Notes under the pieces: generated by a model
Seen by the model: the letters and a program-made list of their open reading frames with translations, nothing else
Databases searched by the model: none
Told to the model about the DNA's origin: nothing
Program-made: the position numbers and the translations under genes
Shown: positions 30,290-38,642 of the stretch, one piece after another
How the letters are laid out: each line of letters starts with the position of its first letter
Position numbering within the stretch: position 1 is the first letter of the stretch
IMG/VR virus record: IMGVR_UViG_3300010288_000002
Span: 1-44,452 of that record
Direction: 5' to 3' (one strand)
Source: a virus
DNA length: 44,452 nt

Positions 30290-30315
30290 TGAGGCATAGG
30301 GACAAGGAGCATATC

Positions 30316-30559
30316 ATGGAAACTGAAATCATTAATGGGCATAAAGCGGTTGTCCGACACATTTTCAAAAAAGGAAGATCTTGAGGTTGGTTCTCGTTGG
30401 ACTGCTGCCTATGGTTCCAAAGGCGACGTTGTTGTCATTCGAAACATTGTGAAAACAGAAGAACTCTGGTGGGTTCAATATGGATATCATGGCTCAGACA
30501 CGACCTACGAAAAAGACTACTTCTCTTTTCAGTGTCACTACTGCAAGATTGTTGAATAA
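30316..30559 (+). pseudogene. Small early gene frameshifted in an A6 run
   Basis: ATG 30316 follows AAGGAG and a good promoter but its frame (METEIINGHKAVVRHIFKKG) ends at TGA 30382-30384. The +1 frame continues EDLEVGSRWTAAYGSKGD to TAA 30557-30559. Removing one A from the six-A run 30367-30372 joins them as HIFKKEDLEVG, about 80 residues. A start at ATG 30335 in the second frame (74 residues) has no ribosome binding site. One-base expansion of a homopolymer is the simplest explanation. Confidence 0.55.
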
Positions 30560-30561
30560 AG

Positions 30562-30586
30562 GACAAGACGCCTCGTGCGTCTTGTC
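30562..30586 (+). terminator. Hairpin terminator
   Basis: GACAAGACGC (30562-30571), loop CTCGT, GCGTCTTGTC (30577-30586): a perfect 10-bp stem, followed by TTAAAATT. Confidence 0.65.
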
Positions 30587-30616
30587 TTAAAATTGAATCA
30601 ACAAGGAAGGAACATC

Positions 30617-30901
30617 ATGAACAAACAAAACATCGCTTTTGAAAAATTCTACTCAAAAGTAGCAGTTAAAGACAACTAAATTAAGCCGAAGATTGTCCGT
30701 ATGGATAATTGGGCGGCTGATAATTACGAAAGCGAAGATTTGTTTGCTGGTATGTCAGACGCTGGTTATCGGCGCTGAATCGGTCAAAAAGGATCTGATG
30801 GTAAAGTGAAATGGCGAATTACCGAGTCCTACGGACCAAATAGTACCGAGTACACATATTCCGGAATTACCCAAGAAGAGTTTGAAGCACTGGAGTTTTA
30901 A
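30617..30901 (+). pseudogene. Small early gene with two in-frame stop codons
   Basis: AAGGAAGG precedes ATG 30617. One frame runs for 94 codons to TAA 30899-30901, interrupted by TAA at 30677-30679 and TGA at 30776-30778. The pieces, NKQNIAFEKFYSKVAVKDN, IKPKIVRMDNWAADNYESED and IGQKGSDGKVKWRITESYG, are protein-like throughout and no frame change is needed. The stop overlaps the DNA ligase ATG (TAATG), as for an intact operon member. Two point mutations in a dispensable gene, or stop-codon readthrough, are possible. Confidence 0.6.
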
Positions 30902-32259
30902 TGACCACATTTGCAACCCTTATTGAAATTTTGAACAGCGACGGTTCTCGTTTGTTCAAGGAAGCTAAGCTGAAAGAGTTTGGCGAGAAGTATCCGAACT
31001 TTGTTCGCCTGCTGAATCGAACCTACAGCCCAGAGTATGTCTACGGCATCAAGAAGGTTCCCGAGGTGGTGAATTTCGGTGTTAAGAATTTGAACGATGC
31101 TTGGCCCTCAGTCGAAGCAACACTGGATCGTCTAACAAGCCGTGCAATTACAGGTAATGCTGCCCGAGATGAGGTCGCATCGCTCATGTCTTCACTGCTA
31201 GAACAAGAGGCAAAAGTTCTAGCAAATCTCCTGAAAGGTGACCTACGTTGTGGTATCAATGTGGGTTTAATCAATCGAGTTTTCCCTGGTACGATTCCCG
31301 AATATCCTTACATGCGCTGCTCCTTGCAGAAAGGTAGCAACATTGATAAGTTCAATTGGAAAGACGGAATCTTCTCCCAAGAGAAAGCAGACGGCATGTT
31401 CGCCAACGTGTTCGTTTATGCTGATCGCTCAGTCAAGATCACAAGTCGTAACGGCACAACGTTCGCCAATGTTGAGTTCCAAGCGTTCATTGATGAATTC
31501 TTGAAGGTAGCCGATGTAGGATATTGTTACCATGGCGAACTTCTTGTGGCAGAAAAACATCCGGATGGTTGGAAGATTTTGCCTCGTGAGATCGGCAACG
31601 GTGTTTTGAACAGTGTTCTCAAGGGTGGTTCGTTTGAGAAGAACCAGAAACCGTTCTACTTCATCTGGGACAAGGTGCCTGTTGAGAATGCAGTAGCAGG
31701 CGGCAAATATGAAGTTCCGTATCGTGAGCGTTATAAAAAGGTTGAGAAGCTGAAAGGCCAATACTTCCTTCCCATCCCCACCAAGATCGTCTTCTCCTTG
31801 AAAGAAGCATTTGAACATTATGTTCAAATGACCGCCATGGGATATGAAGGCACGGTCATCAAGAACCCCGAAGCAATTTGGGCAGATGGTACGTCCAAGG
31901 ATCAAATCAAGATGAAGGTGGAAGCCGAGGTTGATCTGATTGTCCGAGGCTTCAATCCAGGCAACGGCAAAAATGAAAAATGGTTTGGTTCGTTGATTTG
32001 TGAGAGCTCCGATGGTTTGGTGCAGACTAATGTATCGGGCTTCAGCGATGCGGACCGTGAGCGTATCACCAAAGAGATGGACGAATGGATTGACAAGAAA
32101 ATCATCACCGTTCGGGCAAACTCTTTGATGCCCAATGACAATGGTCCTCGGCGTCTGTTCCTCCCACGGTTTGTTGAGGAACGTCTTGATAAGAGCGAAG
32201 CGGATAGTCTTGAGAAGATTATTCAAATCTTTGATGAAGCGATGAGGGGTGAGAAATGA
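30901..32259 (+). CDS. 30: ATP-dependent DNA ligase (T4 gp30-like)
   Basis: Seals nicks during lagging-strand synthesis, recombination and repair. The 452-residue product has motif I SQEKADGMFANV (K162), motif III YCYHGELLVAE, motif IIIa PFYFIWDKVP, motif IV GYEGTVIKNP and motif V DQIKMKVEAEVDL, followed by an OB domain. Length is near T4 DNA ligase (487). Its ATG overlaps the previous stop (TAATG), so expression may once have been coupled to the now interrupted upstream gene. The following small gene overlaps its end. Confidence 0.95.
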   Translation: MTTFATLIEILNSDGSRLFKEAKLKEFGEKYPNFVRLLNRTYSPEYVYGIKKVPEVVNFGVKNLNDAWPSVEATLDRLTSRAITGNAARDEVASLMSSLLEQEAKVLANLLKGDLRCGINVGLINRVFPGTIPEYPYMRCSLQKGSNIDKFNWKDGIFSQEKADGMFANVFVYADRSVKITSRNGTTFANVEFQAFIDEFLKVADVGYCYHGELLVAEKHPDGWKILPREIGNGVLNSVLKGGSFEKNQKPFYFIWDKVPVENAVAGGKYEVPYRERYKKVEKLKGQYFLPIPTKIVFSLKEAFEHYVQMTAMGYEGTVIKNPEAIWADGTSKDQIKMKVEAEVDLIVRGFNPGNGKNEKWFGSLICESSDGLVQTNVSGFSDADRERITKEMDEWIDKKIITVRANSLMPNDNGPRRLFLPRFVEERLDKSEADSLEKIIQIFDEAMRGEK

Positions 32260-32573
32260 GCGAGAAAATTTGTGACGAGTGCGAGACAGTAGCGCATTGC
32301 AAACAATTTGGTTGTATCCCTAAGGTTATGGATGCTTTCAATCTGTTCAAACAGAAGAACTCTAAGTTGGGTGTGAACTATTACATCCGCCGCATTATGA
32401 AAAGCAAAACGCCCGTAGAGTTTTTGAAGAATCAAGCTGATCTGGTGTTGTTCCTGAACCGTAGGTTTGGGTATGAACAAGAACAATACCTTGAGAAATA
32501 TAAAGAGTTGCTTAGTGCATTTGAGCCCAGGCCTTCAAAGCCTCATTATTCGGAAGAACCTCCAGAAATTTGA
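32256..32573 (+). CDS. Small Cys-containing protein, unknown
   Basis: A 105-residue protein with an N-terminal cysteine cluster (ICDECETVAHCKQFGC) that could bind a metal, followed by helices rich in K, L and F and a Pro-rich tail. No family recognised. The ATG overlaps the DNA ligase stop (ATGA). Its last bases form part of the left arm of the following terminator. Confidence 0.7.
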   Translation: MSEKICDECETVAHCKQFGCIPKVMDAFNLFKQKNSKLGVNYYIRRIMKSKTPVEFLKNQADLVLFLNRRFGYEQEQYLEKYKELLSAFEPRPSKPHYSEEPPEI

Positions 32574-32601
32574 AAGAAAGCCCCTCGAGGGGCTTTCTTT
32601 C
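32572..32601 (+). terminator. Strong hairpin terminator
   Basis: GAAAGAAAGCCCC (32572-32584) and its exact complement (32589-32601) flank a TCGA loop; the distal stem is A/T-rich with TTTCTTTC on the 3' side. It ends the early operon and lies two bases before a perfect late promoter. Confidence 0.8.
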
Positions 32602-32602
32602 C

Positions 32603-32610
32603 TATAAATA
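32603..32610 (+). promoter_or_regulatory. Late promoter TATAAATA
   Basis: Exact T4 late consensus, 25 bases before the neck gene start. Confidence 0.85.
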
Positions 32611-32634
32611 ATAAAAACAACTAGGTGGATAAAC

Positions 32635-33381
32635 ATGTCTGCATCTAAACCAGAAACAAGAAAAGAGTTCAAAGCGTATTGCCTGCGCCGTTTGGGTGCG
32701 CCCGTTATTCAAATCAACGTAGACAATCAACAGGTCGAGGATTTGGTCGATGCTGCCTTGGAATATTTTGGTCGAAATCACCATGACGGCAGCATCCAAA
32801 TGTATGTGCCAGTCGAAGCAACAGCTCAAGTCATTCAAGACAAATACTTCCCGATTGATGACTCATTCGTAGGTGTTCAGCGAGTCTTGGAAACGTCATA
32901 TCAAGGATCAAGCCAATTTTCTATTGAATGGCAATTGATGGCTAGCACATATCCTTTTGCACTAAAAGGCGATGGTCTTTTAACATACAGCATGGCGATG
33001 TCTTATCGTGAGACATTGAAGAACGTTGTTTCTGGAAAAACGAAGCACATTCGCTTTAATCGTCATATGGACAGACTGTTCATTGATATTGACTGGAATA
33101 CGGTTCGTGAAGGTCAGATTTTTGTTGTTGAAGCAACAAGAGTTCTCGACCCCGACGAATTCCCACGAGTGTGGAATGACCCTTTTCTCAAAAAATATGC
33201 CACTGCTCTAATCAAGAGACAGTGGGGTAACAACCTTCGTAAGCTACGAAACGTTCAGTTGGTTGGCGGCGTGACAATTGATGCAGAAGGTATACTTCAA
33301 GAAGCAGAAGCAGAGATCAAAGAACTAGAAGAATCCATGATCTTAGAACACCAAGAACCAGTAGACTTCATAATGGGCTAG
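32635..33381 (+). CDS. 13: Neck protein gp13
   Basis: Head completion/neck protein that closes the packaged head before tail joining. The 248-residue product starts with the family pattern TRKEFKAYCLRRLGAPVIQI, NVDNQQVEDLVDAALEYF and keeps the FPIDDSFVGVQRVL and RFNRHMDRLFIDIDW segments of T4-like gp13. TAGGTGG precedes the ATG. It is the first gene of a 13-14-15-16 block driven by the late promoter, in T4 order. Confidence 0.93.
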   Translation: MSASKPETRKEFKAYCLRRLGAPVIQINVDNQQVEDLVDAALEYFGRNHHDGSIQMYVPVEATAQVIQDKYFPIDDSFVGVQRVLETSYQGSSQFSIEWQLMASTYPFALKGDGLLTYSMAMSYRETLKNVVSGKTKHIRFNRHMDRLFIDIDWNTVREGQIFVVEATRVLDPDEFPRVWNDPFLKKYATALIKRQWGNNLRKLRNVQLVGGVTIDAEGILQEAEAEIKELEESMILEHQEPVDFIMG

Positions 33382-33385
33382 AGCA

Positions 33386-34033
33386 ATGGCAGTTTCACCA
33401 TATTTTCAGCACATCAATGCAAACAACGAGCAAGACCTTTATCACGAACTTGCAACAGAGTTAGTGCAGCTTGCTGGCGTAGATGTTCATTACATCAAGG
33501 TAGAACAGGTCAATGATGCGAACTACGACTCATTGTTTGGCGAAAACAGATTTGAGAAGCTAGGCCAATCTGTTGTTATTGAAATGTATCTAAAGGACTT
33601 CGAGCAACCCTACGGCAACTATGACCTATATGCCAAGTTTGGTTTGGTACAACCTAACACTTGTACGTTCTTGGTTGGCGTTAGACGTTTTGATGGGGTG
33701 TTTGGACATAGACCAAGGGAAGGCGATTACATCTATATTCCCGCTTGGGATTACCTAGGCCCTGATGACATTTTTAGAATCGCCAAGGTTGATATTTCAG
33801 ACTTTCAATTCAAGGCATTGGGAAGTCCTGTTTATTATTTCATCAAGTGCGAAAGAGCCAAGTACAATCATCAACAGGTCAATACGGGCGAACCTGTATT
33901 GGATGCAGGTACAGCTGGGCTATTGAACAATGACAGTGTGGCTAATGATACAAACGCAGACAACGACCCATTACAACAACTTTCAAACGATTTTATTCAG
34001 TTTGACGAGCGCAATCCATTCGGGAATCCATAA
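33386..34033 (+). CDS. 14: Neck protein gp14
   Basis: Neck protein acting with gp13 in head completion. The 215-residue product begins VSPYFQHINANNEQDLYHEL and has AGVDVHYIKVEQVNDANYD and FGENRFEKLGQSVVIEMYLK, a pattern typical of T4-like gp14. The C-terminal part ends QFDERNPFGNP. It starts four bases after gene 13 and its stop overlaps the ATG of gene 15 by one base. Confidence 0.92.
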   Translation: MAVSPYFQHINANNEQDLYHELATELVQLAGVDVHYIKVEQVNDANYDSLFGENRFEKLGQSVVIEMYLKDFEQPYGNYDLYAKFGLVQPNTCTFLVGVRRFDGVFGHRPREGDYIYIPAWDYLGPDDIFRIAKVDISDFQFKALGSPVYYFIKCERAKYNHQQVNTGEPVLDAGTAGLLNNDSVANDTNADNDPLQQLSNDFIQFDERNPFGNP

Positions 34034-34773
34034 TGCTAGGGCACGCACCATTTTATCACCAACACTATAAAAAGTATGTGTCTATCTTCGGCACGTTGTT
34101 CAACGACATTTCTATTGTCCGTAAGAACGCCGAACCAGGTGGGGCAGACAAAATAATCAAAGTGCCTTTGTCATTCGTTCAGAAGGATAAGGCATTGGAG
34201 CGTTTCATTCAAAACCCTGCATTGAGAGCAGCGTGGAATAACTCATTCCCTAGAATGGCGTTTGAGGCAGGATCACCTTCATATGCGGGTTACAGAAAAG
34301 AGAACACTGTAAACCACATTACAAGGACCCCCAATGGCAATCTTGCTAAGATGCAATATGCTCCTGCGCCTTATGATATAAACATGACCCTGACTATCTT
34401 CGCAGGATATTTTGAGGACGGATTGCAAGTGGTTGAACAGATTCTACCCTTCTTCCAACCCGAATATACCGTAGCAGCAAAGGAAATACCTGAATTGGGA
34501 TTAGAGCGAGACATTCATATTGTTTTGAATTCTGTAACCCTAAACGATAACGTGGAGGGTCCTTTTGAAGATGCCAGATTGATTGAATGGACTCTTGACT
34601 TCACGGTAAAGGGGTTCTTTTATGGACCAGTAACAGATAAAGCAATCATCACCAAGATTGACGCAAACACATTCTTTGAACCAGATTTCGATACTCCTCA
34701 TGTTATTCAAAGATTTGAGGGCGTCCCACCAAATGGCCCTATCGCCGAAACTGTAATAGAGAATAGCGCATAA
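34033..34773 (+). CDS. 15: Tail sheath stabiliser / completion protein gp15
   Basis: Terminal tail protein that caps the sheath and joins the neck. Residues 1-60 contain YKKYVSIFGTLFNDISIVRK and KVPLSFVQKDKALERF, and the centre has INMTLTIFAGYFEDGLQVVE and LPFFQPEYTV, all characteristic of T4-like gp15. Length 246, compared with 272 in T4. The start overlaps gene 14; gene 16 follows after two bases. Confidence 0.92.
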   Translation: MLGHAPFYHQHYKKYVSIFGTLFNDISIVRKNAEPGGADKIIKVPLSFVQKDKALERFIQNPALRAAWNNSFPRMAFEAGSPSYAGYRKENTVNHITRTPNGNLAKMQYAPAPYDINMTLTIFAGYFEDGLQVVEQILPFFQPEYTVAAKEIPELGLERDIHIVLNSVTLNDNVEGPFEDARLIEWTLDFTVKGFFYGPVTDKAIITKIDANTFFEPDFDTPHVIQRFEGVPPNGPIAETVIENSA

Positions 34774-34775
34774 TC

Positions 34776-35189
34776 ATGTTTGAAAAACTAGAAGAAACGT
34801 TCGACCTGATTCCAGCCACTAAACCTGAGGCTAAGCCACCTTTGGTCATTGAAAACGAAACACCAGAAGATCTCAAGGACAAGGAAGATCAAGAACTCGC
34901 TCGTCAGACGTTCAAAAAAATGATCCAAAAGTCCGAGAACATGCTTGATGCTTTGGTGCAGATTGCAGAAAGCACGGAACATCCAAGGGCATTTGAGGTG
35001 GCTGCTAACTTGGTGAAGACAATCACAGATGTTGCAAGCAAGCTAGACGAAGTTTCTTCAAGACGCACAAAGGCAAAAGAGAAGGGCTCCGAAAGCCTTT
35101 CTACAAATATCAACCACAATCACTTGTACGTGGGTTCCTCGGAGGAACTAATGAAATTGATTAGGAACAAAGGACAATCAAGCGAATAA
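34776..35189 (+). CDS. 16: Terminase small subunit gp16
   Basis: DNA-recognition subunit of the packaging motor. The 137-residue product keeps the central coiled region of gp16: MLDALVQIAESTEHPRAFEV, AANLVKTITDVASKLDEV, followed by a basic tail and YVGSSEELMKLI. Unlike T4, the large subunit does not follow; the last 12 bases overlap tail to tail with a minus-strand baseplate gene and no terminator separates them. Confidence 0.9.
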   Translation: MFEKLEETFDLIPATKPEAKPPLVIENETPEDLKDKEDQELARQTFKKMIQKSENMLDALVQIAESTEHPRAFEVAANLVKTITDVASKLDEVSSRRTKAKEKGSESLSTNINHNHLYVGSSEELMKLIRNKGQSSE

Positions 35190-36494
35190 GATGTCGGTTT
35201 CAGCGTTGATTGTCGCTTCTTCTTGAAGTATTGTTTTCACAAACATCTTCAAACCAGCGATATGCAAAAGGGCTTTCAAAGATTCTTCTTGCGCCTTCGC
35301 ATCAGCTTTCGATTGAATCTCGTAAGAATATTCTTGATAATAATCCGAATCATGTAGCTTTGCATACCCCGTAGATGGGGTTGATTGGGGTTTCACCCAA
35401 TACTTGACAGTGTTGGTAACGCCTTGAGTAAATACAATCTGTGTTCCGTTGGGCAATGTAACGGTCAAATCTGAACCATTGGTGAATTTGTCGTTCTGAA
35501 TGATTGACAAGCTCTTGATTTTTCTGAACTCAGAATCAAATATAGGTTCAAGAATTGCGCCCGTGCCCGAAGAGCTTTCAACGATGATATCTACGTCATC
35601 GTGGCTGAATCCGAATCCTGAACGTTGAACGGCGATGCTTGTAATTGCACCAGAACCATCCACACCCGTAACCTTGGCTTTAAATCCTGTTCCGGAATAT
35701 TGAGACGTTGAAGTGATTACATCATCAACCTCATATCCTGTTCCGCCGTCTGTAATAGTCAAACCCACGATTCGGCCGTAGTTGATTTTGTCCACTTTCA
35801 ATATCACGCCGTTGGTATGAATGATTGATGAATCATACCAATCTTGAGTTGAGGTGAATGATGACACCTTGAATATAGGTACAACTGTTACTGAGATGTT
35901 TTCATGGACAATGACCTCACCCACTTCAAATTCGCCGTTAGCTTCCTCGAAGTAAATATCGTAGAGATCACCAACCTTAACAACGTTAGACACAATAGCC
36001 TTGTAGCCATTGTTCAATCCAGTGATTTCCGCATTGATGAGATCGAACGGATTACCGCTTGTCGCAGAGGCTTTGAAAAATGTTTCTTTGTTCCAAACCG
36101 CTTCAGATGGTTTGAAGAGTTGAATTCGAGGGAAATATACTGAGGCTTCTTCGTTAAATACGGCTTTGAAGAAAATTCTATAGGATTCTTCGGTTCCTCT
36201 CAATTGATAAAACTCCTTGAGGAACTTAGCGAAGTGTCTAAAATTGGTTTTCAATTCAATTGGGAAGTTCTTGGCGTATGATGCTCTGTATGAAGGCAAC
36301 ATCTCCTCGATTACCAAATCAACGTCATTTGCTAATTTCATCGCCTCCATTGCAAGATCTGGCCCTTCGGTTGCTGACCAGGTGTAATAAGCACGAAGGA
36401 AATTCACAAATTTAGGGTAGTTCTCGATTACAAATTTTGGGAGAGCGGAAACCATTTGGCTTCCAGCCCTCGCTACAACGTTGATATTAGCCAT
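35178..36494 (-). CDS. Baseplate/virion structural protein after gp6
   Basis: A 438-residue protein beginning with a helical region (FVIENYPKFVNFLRAYYTWS) found in T4-like virion proteins, then FRHFAKFLKEFYQLRGTEESYRIF. The middle has two repeated glycine-rich units, ITDGGTGYEVDDVITSTSQYSGTGF and VQRSGFGFSHDDVDIIVESSSGTGA, a common beta-repeat in phage tail proteins. The ATG overlaps the stop of gene 6, so it belongs to the 25-6 baseplate unit and may be a wedge component equivalent in place to gp7 or gp8. The exact role is unassigned. Confidence 0.72.
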   Translation of the reverse strand: MANINVVARAGSQMVSALPKFVIENYPKFVNFLRAYYTWSATEGPDLAMEAMKLANDVDLVIEEMLPSYRASYAKNFPIELKTNFRHFAKFLKEFYQLRGTEESYRIFFKAVFNEEASVYFPRIQLFKPSEAVWNKETFFKASATSGNPFDLINAEITGLNNGYKAIVSNVVKVGDLYDIYFEEANGEFEVGEVIVHENISVTVVPIFKVSSFTSTQDWYDSSIIHTNGVILKVDKINYGRIVGLTITDGGTGYEVDDVITSTSQYSGTGFKAKVTGVDGSGAITSIAVQRSGFGFSHDDVDIIVESSSGTGAILEPIFDSEFRKIKSLSIIQNDKFTNGSDLTVTLPNGTQIVFTQGVTNTVKYWVKPQSTPSTGYAKLHDSDYYQEYSYEIQSKADAKAQEESLKALLHIAGLKMFVKTILQEEATINAETDILFA

Positions 36495-38209
36495 TATACT
36501 GACCTCAATTCGACTGACAATCTATCCTTGTTCAAGACGATTGCTGTTGCGAAACCTGCTAGAATATCATCATTTGCGGGCGTCACAAAAACTTCCAATA
36601 CGTTTGTAGTTGTTTCTTGAATTTTAGTTGTATCTATAATAATCTTGCCTGTGTGATAATTGACTGTACCAATTGAGACTGTTCCTGCATAAAGGGTGCC
36701 ATCACCATTGTTATCTTCGATTGGATAGAATTCAGTCGTACCAGTCAAACGAACCTTGTTTGTTCTTACGCTGCCAGGAACAATGGCGTTTTCGAAAGCA
36801 AAGTCTGTCTGATTCAATGAATTGACAAGAGACAATGAATACTCTGCTCTTACACCTACAATGGCTCTTGAATAGTTCTTGATCTCAGCCAAGAGGTTTG
36901 AATAATAGAAGTCACTATCAAAAATTCCGAAGGTATTGTCAAAATAGGTTTCAACAAGATCAGTTATTTGTTTTGAGAAATTACTCAAGCCATTTGTTGC
37001 GTTCTTTCTGACTGAAGCATGAATAGTCATGTTCAAATTGATGAACTTAGGATCAACGATTACAGGTGCAATGCCTGCAACAGACCTAGAACGAATCTTT
37101 CTTTCAAGATCGCGCTTGTTTGTAGATGTTAGTTTTGTTAGGCTTTTTGGAATGATTGAGATGAATACCTTACCAAATTGTGGAGGGTTCAGTTCTTCAC
37201 CGCCCCATACTGCAACAGATTTGGCATAAGGGTAAATGTCATTCGTAACAGCGGCAAAATCTTCTTTGGTAATCGCTCTGTTCTGTGACTGATAGAAACG
37301 AGGTGCATTAAGCTTGATTGAAGATGTTGCTTCGGGTTCTGATCCGCCTGCTGATGCATTGATTGTCTCTACTGAAATGTCTGCGTTCTCATAACCCTCG
37401 AAGGTTCCAACTAGAGAGAATTGAGAGAAACCGTTTGCAGAACTTCCATTTGATTCTAAATATTCGCAATACACCACACCGTTCAATGTAGGCTTTTTGC
37501 CGAATACACCATCACCGAATTTCAATTCATAGAATCCGCCATCAGTTTCATAAACCCAAAACACGGTTGAATCTGAACCCACTTTATTGATGCCGTGGGC
37601 TTTTTCGTAGACAGTATATTCATTTGAACTAATGTTATCAAAAACACCCACCCTCAAAGTATTGGTGTCAATCTTCTTTGAAGGGATGATGTATCTACGC
37701 TCGTCTGAGGTAACGTCAAATGAATACGCTTTAATGATGCCTTCAAACACTCCAACCTCGTCATTACGAAACACACCCGATTCATCTAGGTGTAGGTTGT
37801 AGTCGTCAAGTGTTGTAAAGATGAATTGCTGAGATGAAGATTTGGCAATGAATTTTGTACCACGAGGCATTAACAATGAGGTAGATTGGTTACCTGGGTC
37901 ATTAACTGTAATTGATAGCACTGCTCTTGATGCCGTAGTTGATCTTGGGGTGTAACCCAATAGCTTGGCTCTTGATACAACGTTAGAACGCAAAATGGCC
38001 GAATCAATTTCAGCCTCGTTTGCAAGCATGTTGGCTAGATAAGCCGTATGTTGAGAATTGTACGCCAATAGGTCAAGGATAATTGAAAGCCCAGAGCCTT
38101 CAAAATTGTAATCTGTAAATTCGTCCTGATTTCGTAGAAACGCCTTTAAATTCTCCTTAATGTCGGAGAATTCCATTGCCGTCAGATTAATTAGAGCCCT
38201 TTCTGCCAT
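36494..38209 (-). CDS. 6: Baseplate wedge protein gp6
   Basis: Core baseplate wedge subunit (gpJ-like fold in other phages). The 571-residue product opens with FSDIKENLKAFLRNQDEFTD YNFEGSGLSIILDLLAYNSQ-type sequence, then HTAYLANMLANEAEIDSAIL and RAKLLGYTPRSTTASRA, the recognisable N-terminal pattern of gp6. The C-terminal half includes the QNRAITKEDFAAV segment. It follows gene 25 after five bases. Confidence 0.93.
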   Translation of the reverse strand: MAERALINLTAMEFSDIKENLKAFLRNQDEFTDYNFEGSGLSIILDLLAYNSQHTAYLANMLANEAEIDSAILRSNVVSRAKLLGYTPRSTTASRAVLSITVNDPGNQSTSLLMPRGTKFIAKSSSQQFIFTTLDDYNLHLDESGVFRNDEVGVFEGIIKAYSFDVTSDERRYIIPSKKIDTNTLRVGVFDNISSNEYTVYEKAHGINKVGSDSTVFWVYETDGGFYELKFGDGVFGKKPTLNGVVYCEYLESNGSSANGFSQFSLVGTFEGYENADISVETINASAGGSEPEATSSIKLNAPRFYQSQNRAITKEDFAAVTNDIYPYAKSVAVWGGEELNPPQFGKVFISIIPKSLTKLTSTNKRDLERKIRSRSVAGIAPVIVDPKFINLNMTIHASVRKNATNGLSNFSKQITDLVETYFDNTFGIFDSDFYYSNLLAEIKNYSRAIVGVRAEYSLSLVNSLNQTDFAFENAIVPGSVRTNKVRLTGTTEFYPIEDNNGDGTLYAGTVSIGTVNYHTGKIIIDTTKIQETTTNVLEVFVTPANDDILAGFATAIVLNKDRLSVELRSV

Positions 38210-38214
38210 TTTCT

Positions 38215-38604
38215 TTATCTCGTTCTTTCAACGAAGATTGTAATATCCTCGAACCTATTTAAGTCAAGAATTTTGAAGTGAATTGTCACTTCCAGTGCAT
38301 TCTGGTCCTCTTTTTGGAATATAACAATTTTCTGAACCTGAATTCGAGGTTCATAGAGATCAACCATCTCTTTTATTTTTGTCTTGAGAAACTCTGTTGT
38401 AATTGGTGTAAAGTTCTCAAACAAAGAACCGTTCAACAATGTTCCCTTTTCTGGATTGAAAGGGACGTCATAAAGATTGGTCATAACAAGGTTTCGCAGA
38501 GATTTCTTAATTGCTTCAACATCTGTAGCCGAGACAACATCTCCAGTAAGCGGATGTTTTTCAAACGCCAGATTGATATCTCGGTAAACATATTTCTTTG
38601 CCAT
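38215..38604 (-). CDS. 25: Baseplate wedge protein gp25
   Basis: Wedge protein of the gpW/gp25 family, which seeds sheath polymerisation at the baseplate. The 129-residue product has YRDINLAFEKHPLTGDVVSA and the family signature AIKKSLRNLVMTNLYDVPFN, then FLKTKIKEMVDLYEPRIQV. Length matches T4 gp25 (132). A perfect late promoter lies 31 bases upstream of its ATG. Confidence 0.95.
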   Translation of the reverse strand: MAKKYVYRDINLAFEKHPLTGDVVSATDVEAIKKSLRNLVMTNLYDVPFNPEKGTLLNGSLFENFTPITTEFLKTKIKEMVDLYEPRIQVQKIVIFQKEDQNALEVTIHFKILDLNRFEDITIFVERTR

Positions 38605-38634
38605 TTTATTGAATCTCTACGAAACCTCTCCAGC

Positions 38635-38642
38635 TATTTATA
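38635..38642 (-). promoter_or_regulatory. Late promoter TATAAATA for the baseplate genes
   Basis: Exact T4 late consensus on the minus strand. Its upstream five bases overlap the last codons of phoH. Confidence 0.85.
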
